Positions 57,001-64,000 of a DNA stretch of 64,000 bases are shown here, piece by piece (positions within the stretch are counted from its first letter, which is position 1; the number at the start of each line of letters is the position of its first letter). Source of the stretch: Calliopsis andreniformis (taxonomy: Eukaryota > Arthropoda > Insecta > Hymenoptera > Andrenidae); NCBI RefSeq assembly GCF_051401765.1, contig NC_135067.1, forward strand, positions 21,013,501-21,077,500. The letters are read 5' to 3'. The position numbers and the translations under genes were made by a program. Under the pieces are notes generated by a model. That model was not told where the DNA came from, searched no databases, and was given only the letters and a program-made list of their open reading frames with translations.

Positions 57001-60000
57001 CGCGATTAGGGGTGAGTTAAAACTAAAATTAGGATCCCATGCAAATATTTTACTTTTCTTACTACAATACTATATACGTCATAAATAAGAAATTGTCGTT
57101 GACTGTCTAAAATATTACTAAATATATAGGAGACTGTGTAATTAATTTATAGCGAATGTAACAAATTTCACTTTCAAGTAGCGAAAAAGAAGGACGTCCC
57201 GCAATAGGCAAAAAGTTCCGATTCGACTGTCAGAGAGATCGCCATTTACCAGAAAGAATCGACGTCCCTTGTGTTTTTCCAGCGACAGTATCTTCGGCGA
57301 CTCTTCGAAATCTCCCCAGCCAGCGCGACAGATAACGTGCACCTTATCTACATCTACATGTCGTACGCCTGGCAGAAATTTTATTTGCCCTCGGTTCGAC
57401 ACGATCGAGATGGAAAATCCTCCGACACCGGTGCTTCCGGTTCACTGATAGCGTTATGCACGCGCATTCGAGATTCGCGAGAGATGGATTTACAGACGCC
57501 AAGAAGAAGAACAAAACATGCTGCCACGTTGCTTCTTTGGCAGCTTTTCCTTTCAATCGATTCCCTCATGTTCTATTTGAATACTCCAAACCCACTCGCG
57601 ACGAGTCCTTTGCCCAATTTTCAATTTTTTACGTGAAAAGGGTCCAGTAAGCAGGATATCCTTCGAAGATCCATCCGATTTCCGATTTACTCGAAATTTT
57701 AGACACGATCGAGTCCGTCGTGCGCGACTGACAACGGTTGACCTTTACTACTTCTGCCATATCTCCCTGGGGCCCATATGTTCCGCAGAAGTTGTCAATA
57801 AAAATGCAATTTTCATGGATGTGTAGTGAACTGCTAGCCGTAATGCGTCAGGAAAGATTTGTTTACTTACGTGTCTGCGATATCTATATATGCATATTGC
57901 CCTATGGGAATATGAATTCACGGTTCAAATAGAAGACGACGAAACACATTCGGAACGCGAGGAAATTGACAGAGCTTCCTCGCGACCCTTACAACTCCTT
58001 CCCACCTACCCCTTTTTCCATCATTCTTTGGAATTTCTTGCGCACGCTTCCTCCCGCGTCATCCTCTCCTTTATTTCCTTTACAGTCGAACCGCCTTTCG
58101 ATCAGAGCCTTTTACTTTCCCGTGCCAGCCGGCTGTCGAAGTATTTTGTAATCCCAGAAAATGGTGTATTCCGAGAGGAAACAGATTTCACCCCTGAACG
58201 CGTCCTTTATGCACGTCTGAGCCCGATATTCTTGTTTCTGGTCCTGTGTATCTCGAGATTCGTCGGAATCTTGACACGGAAAACACCCTCCGCCACCCCA
58301 GGGGGAAAGGATCGCAGAGACCATTAGGGCGTCTGACTTTTTGTCGGGGCAAACAATTTCCCTGTTCGCGCGAAATTTTGATCGAATACGCTGTACAAGT
58401 TAGCGCGAGTAATATCGCAGACCTACCTGGGTGTCATAATATATCATCCCTGGATACTAAAGTTTGTAATGCATCACGATCTACACTACCTGCCAAGAGT
58501 TTAGAATCGCTTTGTTAGTTAAAGGAGTTAGAGACTAACTTGGGCGAGCAGACATAAGTAGAAGCAAACAATTGTATTTGAATATAAAATACTGAAACTA
58601 TCACTGAAGTTTTGTTACGTAGTAATTATAATTCTTTAATAATTAACACTTAAACTCAGTATCGATCGTAATATCGGGAATCTTACAAATAACCACGTAA
58701 TATCGACATCCAAGACCAAGTTGAACATCCACTTTAATCGGAACGTATCGGGTCACCTAGACAGATATATCGCACGGTTTTTTGCCTCGGTCGAGGAGCA
58801 GCACCAGATTTGTCTCGTCGATCGATTAAATCTCGACACGTGGGTTATTTCAATTCCTATTATCATCGTCGGCGAATTGAAGCCGAAATATTCGTAGTCG
58901 AATATCGATGGGTACAGAGCGTTCACTATCAATAGCGATTCGTACGAAATTTATAAAGTGACCATTCTAAATCCCACATAAATAATGCATGCCAGCGGGA
59001 GAAAAGAAGCAGAAGCGCGCGCGGCTTACCGCAACCAGACAGCTTAACGTCGCTCGTTCTCAATCTTTTTTTCCCCGACCGTTCGTTTAATTCCCTCGGA
59101 ATTTTGCAAGAAATTCGCTCGTTGATATCCCCCTTGGACCGCCTCCCCACCGCCGAGGATCAGGCCTCGTCTCCATGCAAATAACGCAATTAAGAGATTC
59201 GAATATGGCCGAGATAACGTTCTTTGGCCGCAACAGTCAAGCTTTTCCTCTCGTTTTCTTCCTTGGCCCGCGTCCTCTGCCACGATTTGCATGGGAAACT
59301 AGCTTCAGACTGACGAGGAGAGAAGGAAAACTCGAAACACATTTCTTTGGACAGATCGTGGCCCGAGTTGTTGGTCTCGAAAACATTGGGCAGATCCAAG
59401 GGGTTCCCAGGGGTGCAACGTTCTTCAAAACATACAAAGGAGCATCGGTAAACATGAATCCGTAATTTCGAAAGTTTTCGAGTCAGGGAGTATCTGCACT
59501 AGTTAGTTCTGCTTCTCCATAGAAAAAGATGACTCATCGTGATCCGTGATTCAAGATATGTCTGCCTGAAAAGAGTTGTTTCTACTTGTGGTACCCTACT
59601 CCACCTTACAATTGCATCCGATGCGCCACGGTTTTCTTATCGTTTTTATCGACGAAGGAAATAGGAGAGCGAAACGTACTATCGAGAAAACCTTGTGCTT
59701 CGAATCAATTTATCGTGCCAGAAACGAAAAAAAAGAGAAATATGATAGAGGGAGTGACTACCTCCCTCTATTCGGTTTCGATGGCAGATAGAATGCCTTC
59801 CACACGGGGTGAGAAAATGAGAATAGATCGAGAGGGATAGACGGTTGATTCCCTTTATAACGCACGCATGATTCGTGAATTCACCCTTCTAACCCCTTTG
59901 GGCGTCGTGAATATTCCTTTGTCACCTACTAATCCATCGCTGAATGAGAAGAAAGCCGCGGTGAAATATTTATTACTCGACCCTATGTCATGCCCTGATT

Positions 60001-63000
60001 CGGACAGTCAGCTGGATTTTCGAAAAGCTCTATGGTCTAAGCGACTTTCGAGAATTCGGTTCCCACAATGTACGCTCACATCACTGTTTTCTGGTTGAAA
60101 TTTTCCTGTCCCTTGTACAGATTTTAATGTAATAATTTCATCGGTGCAAAGTATAAAGCATTTAAAAGTTTTAAAGTCACAGCCTTCCAGAGCACATCTA
60201 CTGTTAAATTATTATCGTTACACGACTAAAGTAAAAACTCCTTACGCGTTCATCCACGAATCGAGAGGATTCGCTCGGAAAGTGAAAGACTGCATTTCAC
60301 CCAAAAACTTATCTCCGCAGAATCTCTGCGCGTGTGCAGAATCCGCAATGGATCCGTGGAAAGAAGTTCGTTACAGTAACGAACCTCGCAAGCCTTCCCC
60401 GGGGTGGAGTTGTTCTTAATTTTCCTTCGAAACAGCGCCACGAGATATCGAGCCATCCGCCAGGAATCTGTAAATCGGACCGTTGACCTTTCCGGATTTA
60501 GAGGCATCGCGAGACTGTTCCTTTAGCTGTTTTAAAAAAGCATGAACAACAATCCCGTTGAAGGTAAATCGTCGACTGCTTCAATCCTAAAGCGAATTGC
60601 CAGGGTTCCACGATCCCAGAAATTTCTTTTTCCTCCCATTAGCCTTATGTCCCGTGGAAAAAAGGGACGAGCGAGGGGTGGGAGGATGAAAAAAATAAGA
60701 ATAACAACAAGAGCGTTGAAAAGGCAAGAATCGTTTCCCGAGCGCCATTTCCCTCCCCTTCTTCGCGGAGAAAAGGTTATTCACCGTCTCAGAGCCGCGA
60801 AGTTAAGAGCTCAGCCCGCCCCTTTGTCAGCCCTTTCGATGTTAACAAGAGGGGCCTTCAGCGGTTCTACGACCACGCCAACCTCGACAGATTTTCGCGC
60901 ACAGGTGCCAATCGATCTCTCCTCCACCGTAAAACCGAAATTACCTTTTGTGGCGTCGTAAGCACGCCTCGTGTAAACGCTCTGTCGGCTTTCCGAGGAT
61001 CAATAAAAAGTTTCAAGGTCCGAGCAGGCTCCATAGACGAAACGCTGGAACTTCATCGGGACGTGATACAGGGTTGGAACGACTCTCGAGGAGCTCTTCC
61101 CTGTAAATCACGCCATTCAGAATCGTTCCATGGAATTTCCGTCGAGCGATATCGTTCCCGCGCTGTAAATCAAGAACTACTCGTGACCGCGCAGCCATCG
61201 TCCCAAGAAACGCTGAGAGTTTCGTGGACACCGCGACGCCGAGCGGGCGAGACCGTCGCCGGATTGGCAGCTAATCAAATCCAATGGTTGACGAAGGGCC
61301 GAACGAAGGAGATTTATTGTAAGTAAACAGAGTTACGGGGTACGAGTGCCTTGAGTAACCTCTGGCTCCGACTGATGCTAACCCAACTACAGCTAACCTG
61401 ACCTAACTAAATAATTGAATTAGAACCACCGCCGTCTCTGATGGCGCTAACCCTCGTCTACGAAATCCTAGATCCACTCCTTGTCTTCCGCCGCAGTCGA
61501 GTTGCATACCCCCGTCGCGACAACTTCTTCCCATCGATTCCCTTATCACCAAATTGTCTGCGGCTTGACAAGTTCGCAACGAACGCAAACAGACCTGGCT
61601 CGTGATTCTATGAACTGGGTTTACGAGAAACAAACAGTGGTCGAGCGACGTGGATGAAGCTTTTCGAAGGATAATAGTGTGCTGTGGGATTAGAGACTTA
61701 AGTTTTGCTCCCTGCTTGAGCAACACTTGAAGTGTAGAGTGTGGTGTGTGTGATTCAAAATCACCGATATCGGTTTCTGCATGTAAGTGCTGTTATTAAG
61801 CTTCAGTAATTATCGATGACAATCGTGAATACTGGCGAACAGAAATCGAGAGGCTTCGCTAATGATTCCAGGACACAGTGGTCATCATTATCGCCAGGAC
61901 TCTCAAATATCGTCATTATCGCAGGAATAGTCGTTCCTTACCCGAGCACAGATAGTATCCTCTTCCAGGCTCCAGGATAACCAGTTTCCAACCCTCAATC
62001 CCCAGAGTCGTCGGTGTCGAGTCTCAAGGCACAGGAGTCATCAGTGTCGTGCCTCGCGTCTCGATATCGCCAATATTGGCTCATGGAAACCCGCTATCGT
62101 CGATATCGTGTTCGTCTTTCTAATCTCCCGGTCGTGTAGCTCATTTTAAACGTCTATCTCTGAATCTATCCCGCGGCAACCCCTTCCCATCTATCGCGGA
62201 CCAGCCGAAAACGTGGCAACTCTCCCAAGATGGCTCGGTTTAATTAAAAGAAAACGCGCCTGGAGAACGTCGGAGCGTGAAAACTGTTCGGCTTTTTATT
62301 TAAGGCGCGCCTCATGGAAAAGCCAAGTTTCCTTCTCGAGGCAGAGGAACTTCAGATATCGATTCTCGTCCGTTCGACGAAAGACTTCGACGTGCTTGCT
62401 TTTTAAACAGCTCCTCGGCACGACGAACGATCGCCCAGATCCTCGGTCGACGTTCGACCAATCTCGAGGATACCTTCGACCAACCACCCCCGCTGCTTTT
62501 TTGACAACACGATTTCTCTGCCGTGGAAATACATGTCCGATCGTTGCCTCCTCGTCGTCGTCGCTCGTTCGCGAGAACTTCTCGCGTCCTACCCTCCCCG
62601 AGGCAAGAAGTTTGTTGGGGCATCGAATCGACTCGATTCTTTTTGCCTCGGAACGCTGTATGCTTTTGCGTAATAACACGTAGATACACTCCATTAGTTT
62701 CAGAGCACGTTCCAGTTTTCTGGGACGCGTGCTCTCTCTGCCGTGTCTTTGATTATCTTCTACAGTGAAGAGGGAATTTCGAAACGAAAAACGTGTGCGC
62801 TTATAGACTAGTAGTAATCGGTTTGTAGCCTTGAGTCAATATTTCTTCTCTCATAGAATGCTGATTAAATAATTACATAAAAATTCGAATTTTTAGTAAA
62901 CGAAATATGTGTATCTTTTGCAGTTACCATTTCCGTGTCCTCTTTCAAGGGACCCGTAAATATCCTTGGTCGCGCAGCAAGATCCAGCTGTAAATTTCGA

Positions 63001-63542
63001 AAATGCCCTGAGCCACGCAATAACGAGGCTCATATTATTTATCACGCTCTTCTTTTATTGTCTTAACATGTAATACCGTCGAATTCCATGTATGTATGTG
63101 AGCCAAGCTGAACACACGTTTTGTTCTTGTTCCAGGATAAACGAAAAAACCACGAGATCCCAGTTTTTGGCGTACTTCAGCTTCTCGTCCAAAGCGAGCG
63201 CGTCCGTTGGCTGGCCAGTCAAGGGAGGAGATCCTGTTAACAACACTGGTAAGAAAGAACATCCTCGTATTAATTTAATGATACTATTTACAACGTTTCT
63301 TCGCTTCTTCTCATCCTATCAAACTCTATTTCCCTTATATATTAATAAATACTTAATTCACTTAATCATGAAGCTCAGAAGGTTCCTGATTCGTATTTAT
63401 TATGTCCTGTATTTTACGTTTAATTAACATTCCTTTGAAATTCGGAATTGCAGGATCCTTTCATCATCCAGCGAGCAACGTAGAGCCACATAGCGAAATC
63501 ATAAGTCAATCAAACAATAGCATGTACACGAACCCTGCATAG
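17967..63542 (+). CDS. Spliced gene for a secreted single-CUB-domain protein with an N-terminal cysteine-rich module
   Basis: The model joins 17967-18054, 18805-18966, 21155-21338, 40525-40641, 63136-63248 and 63454-63542 and gives 250 residues. Intron phases are 1, 1, 2, 2 and 1, and the reading frame is kept at every join. Layout: signal peptide about 1-27, a ten-cysteine module at about 42-81, one CUB domain at about 85-202, and a short polar tail. The four CUB cysteines are C85, C116, C146 and C160, the usual C1-C2 and C3-C4 disulfide pairs. Sequons at N47, N86, N142, N219 and N242 fit an extracellular protein. The Asp-x-Leu of calcium-binding CUB domains is replaced by Gly-Trp-Leu after C146, so calcium binding is doubtful (inference). 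CUB domains usually mediate protein-protein contact outside the cell; no partner or enzymatic domain is visible. The internal four exons are firm. The first and last exons are less certain, and the orthologue is not recognised. Confidence 0.8.
18805..18966 (+). CDS. Coding exon 2: ten-cysteine module
   Basis: The acceptor is a pyrimidine-rich tract ending tttcag before 18805, and the donor is GTAAGC at 18967. The frame reads [16 protein letters not shown], then a segment with cysteine spacing CxC, CxCC, CxC, CxxC and C, dense in Gly, Ser and Asn, ending HCAN. Ten cysteines in about 40 residues, with one sequon (N47-S-S), point to a disulfide-bonded extracellular module placed directly before the CUB domain. 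The upstream frame meets a stop at 18777, so the only usable acceptor is 18804/18805 and the incoming phase must be 1. I do not recognise the module as EGF, LDLa, kringle or a knottin. The other forward frame of this exon is also open but looks unlike protein. Confidence 0.86.
18967..21154 (+). other. Intron 2 of the CUB gene (2.2 kb)
   Basis: Bounded by GTAAGC and tttcag. A 136-codon ATG-started frame at 19511-19921 has no domain and is regarded as chance. No repeat stands out. Confidence 0.85.
21155..21338 (+). CDS. Coding exon 3: first half of the CUB domain
   Basis: The acceptor (catctctgtttcag before 21155) and the donor (GTAAGT at 21339) are both strong. The split codon from exon 2 gives Met84, followed by [19 protein letters not shown]. 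This is a CUB start: first cysteine, then a strand, then the phi-x-SP-like turn (QIKSPSLEG in place of the usual I.SPnyP). RCTYRF carries the second CUB cysteine and the aromatic that follows it, and VELQIYRL is the next core strand. The exon ends in NGT, a glycosylation sequon, two bases into a Val codon completed in exon 4. The first in-frame stop follows directly in the intron (GTG TAA), so splicing is required. Confidence 0.92.
24081..24095 (+). repeat. (GA)7 microsatellite
   Basis: Seven and a half GA units in intron 3. Confidence 0.9.
27017..27039 (+). other. G-quadruplex motif
   Basis: Four G-runs of three or four with loops of 6, 3 and 1 bases meet the canonical G4 pattern. It sits in intron 3 in a GC-rich patch; another G5 run and two further G-runs follow within 50 bases. 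Confidence 0.6.
27851..27868 (+). repeat. Two tandem copies of TTCTGAAAT
   Basis: Perfect 9-base direct duplication. Confidence 0.8.
31975..32240 (+). repeat. Diverged ~72-bp tandem repeat, about 2.5 to 3.5 copies
   Basis: Copies start at 32040, 32111 and 32183, each opening AAAG-(T/C)-x-A-x-AT(C/T)GAAAA. The first two share GATCGATGTGCGTAGA-like central sequence (CATCGTGTGTAGAACGA in the first) and end in TTCGACC or TTTAGTC. The third is partial. A more degenerate copy may begin near 31975. Spacing is 71 and 72 bases. Confidence 0.65.
40525..40641 (+). CDS. Coding exon 4: CUB domain, third and fourth cysteines
   Basis: The acceptor is tctttttgttccag before 40525 and the donor is GTGAGT at 40642. 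The first G completes the Val codon from exon 3, then [20 protein letters not shown] follows. This matches the CUB pattern C3-x(13)-C4-Gly. [15 protein letters not shown] corresponds to the usual 'hydrophobic-x-S(S/D)xxxxLxhxF' core strand pair. The Asp and Tyr of the typical DYLEI calcium-site strand are absent. Open reading is continuous through all 117 bases, and the match to the flanking exons across 19-kb and 22-kb introns leaves little doubt it is real. Confidence 0.93.
41556..41567 (+). promoter_or_regulatory. Octamer/homeodomain composite site
   Basis: ATGCAAATTAAT, the same 12-mer as at 8326, here about 0.9 kb after exon 4 in intron 4 and flanked by AT-rich sequence (TTTAA before, TTA after). 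A chance match is possible. Confidence 0.25.
47948..47969 (+). other. G-quadruplex motif
   Basis: Three G4 runs and one G3 run with loops of 1, 2 and 4 bases, inside a purine-rich stretch from about 47888. It ends 18 bases before the first copy of the paired element. Confidence 0.65.
47988..48104 (+). repeat. Paired element, copy 1
   Basis: A 117-base segment opening GTGCAAATTACGGGACT and closing GTCGTTAATCGTGCTAC. It aligns over its whole length with the segment at 48823-48943. Shared internal blocks include CTAATGxTAAC, GCxTCxTTAC and CGATGC. Divergence is about one third by eye. Confidence 0.7.
48823..48943 (+). repeat. Paired element, copy 2
   Basis: A 121-base segment opening GTGCAAATTACGTGACT and closing GTCGTTAATCGCGCTAC, in the same orientation as copy 1 and 835 bases downstream. 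The ends are better conserved than the middle. No coding potential and no terminal inverted repeats are seen. Confidence 0.7.
61377..61410 (+). repeat. Degenerate CCTAA (telomere-like) tract
   Basis: Spaced GCTAACC, GCTAACCTGACCTAACT motifs resemble the reverse strand of the insect telomere unit TTAGG. Only a few imperfect units are present. Confidence 0.3.
61881..62070 (+). repeat. Degenerate interspersed repeat of GTCATCAxTxTCG
   Basis: Related segments start at 61881, 61912, 62007 and 62037, each GTC(A/G)TC-like followed by TATCG or TGTCG and then a GACTC, GTCTC or GCCTC element. Copies are irregularly spaced and diverged. Confidence 0.4.
63136..63248 (+). CDS. Coding exon 5: end of the CUB domain
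   Basis: The acceptor is ttgttcttgttccag before 63136 and the donor is GTAAGA at 63249. The split codon CA|G gives Gln, then [18 protein letters not shown], the last two strands of a CUB fold (usual form 'gF.a.Y.f'). A linker follows with [15 protein letters not shown] and a sequon at N219. The exon ends one base into a codon (phase 1). The frame is closed downstream in the intron only after many codons, but the donor is consensus. Confidence 0.92.
63454..63542 (+). CDS. Coding exon 6: probable C-terminal exon with stop
   Basis: A 205-base intron with the acceptor attgcag before 63454 puts GA behind the G of exon 5 to give Gly. A polar tail of 28 residues follows, starting [15 protein letters not shown] and ending MYTNPA, then TAG at 63540-63542. 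It has one more sequon (N242-N-S) and no cysteine or hydrophobic segment, so the protein would be secreted and not anchored. The pyrimidine tract is mediocre and no AATAAA is seen in the 458 bases to the window end. The true last exon could lie beyond the window. Confidence 0.5.
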
Positions 63543-64000
63543 CGCCGAATAAGAGCAGCCTCGGAATGACTGGGCGAATAGTAGTGGCTGGCAGATCAAA
63601 CATTGATCCAGCCAGTTACCGGCTTCATTACAGATAACTTTATCTCCTTGCCGAATATCACGCGATCCCATCATTGTCGAGTACATTTTCCAGAATAATA
63701 ACGCGACAAATCGACTCGAAATATATGTCAGTTATAATGTCAAGAAAAGTACCATAAAAACACGAACGATTCGAGCCAAAAACCTTCTATCCCTTCGCGA
63801 ATTCAATCAAGAAAGGATTCTCTGACCCTTCCAACCGCATAGTTCCGAACTCGGAGCTATTCCCAGTGAAGTAACGCGTCTCGTCCAACTGACCGCTGTC
63901 AAAGTACTCTCTCGCCATTGTTTGCAAGCGTTCGATCCACCGTGCACCGAAAATCCGTACAGAGAAACGTCTCTCCGATCGTCCTGGCGCGCCGTAGCCC
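63543..64000 (+). other. Probable 3' UTR and downstream sequence
   Basis: This follows the proposed stop codon. No further domain-bearing frame and no canonical AATAAA or ATTAAA are seen before the window ends, so the transcript end is not located. Confidence 0.35.

Larger units (their letters stand above)
40642..63135 (+). other. Intron 4 of the CUB gene (22.5 kb)
   Basis: Bounded by GTGAGT and cttgttccag. It interrupts the CUB domain within a Gln codon. It contains the paired element at 47988/48823, a G4 motif at 47948 and scattered low-complexity DNA. Open frames up to 196 codons (for example minus 45172-45762; plus 43823-44245, 46912-47361 and 57890-58327) show no domain, so no nested gene is called. 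Confidence 0.85.

Noticed and set aside
57890..58327. 145-codon ATG-started frame in intron 4
   Set aside because: No domain, no promoter or polyadenylation signals that stand out; other frames are also open.
1..64000. Transposon ORFs, CRISPR arrays, rRNA and prokaryotic operons
   Set aside because: No transposase or reverse-transcriptase motif, no regularly spaced identical repeats, no ORF runs with ribosome binding sites; the DNA is clearly intron-bearing eukaryotic sequence.

Overview
The window is animal nuclear DNA, most likely from an insect and quite possibly a hymenopteran. It holds one convincing spliced gene, introns of up to 22 kb, about 17 kb of 5' flank without a supportable gene, plentiful CpG, AT-rich stretches mixed with GC-rich patches, and scattered microsatellites. 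There are no operon-like ORF runs, rRNA, convincing tRNA, CRISPR or transposase ORFs. The species cannot be fixed from the sequence alone.

The one supportable protein gene is on the + strand. Four internal exons join in frame with consensus splice sites: 18805-18966, 21155-21338, 40525-40641 and 63136-63248. They encode a ten-cysteine module followed directly by a single CUB domain with all four canonical cysteines. The best first coding exon is 17967-18054, which gives a signal peptide behind a near-ideal insect start context. A short last exon with an in-frame stop is proposed at 63454-63542. The full model is 250 residues, with five N-glycosylation sequons and no membrane segment after the signal peptide, so a small secreted or extracellular-matrix CUB protein is the likely product. 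I recognise the family but not the orthologue, so no symbol is given.

Layout: 1-16243 is upstream sequence with polypyrimidine, (GA)n and an 8-bp AT-rich minisatellite. 16244-17966 carries a possible promoter (TATA box), a possible non-coding first exon with a 76-codon upstream ORF, and a strong donor at 16690 that could pair with an acceptor before 17883. 17967-21338 holds the signal-peptide exon, the cysteine-rich exon and the first CUB exon. 21339-40524 is a 19-kb intron, 40525-40641 the second CUB exon, 40642-63135 a 22.5-kb intron, and 63136-63542 the end of the CUB domain and the probable C-terminus.

The two giant introns are probably where regulation sits. The larger one holds a diverged pair of ~120-bp elements about 835 bp apart, with a G-quadruplex motif just before the first copy. 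The 19-kb intron holds a ~72-bp diverged tandem repeat and another G-quadruplex motif. The many other open frames of 60-236 codons have no recognisable domain and mostly overlap equally long frames on the other strand; I treat them as chance ORFs.
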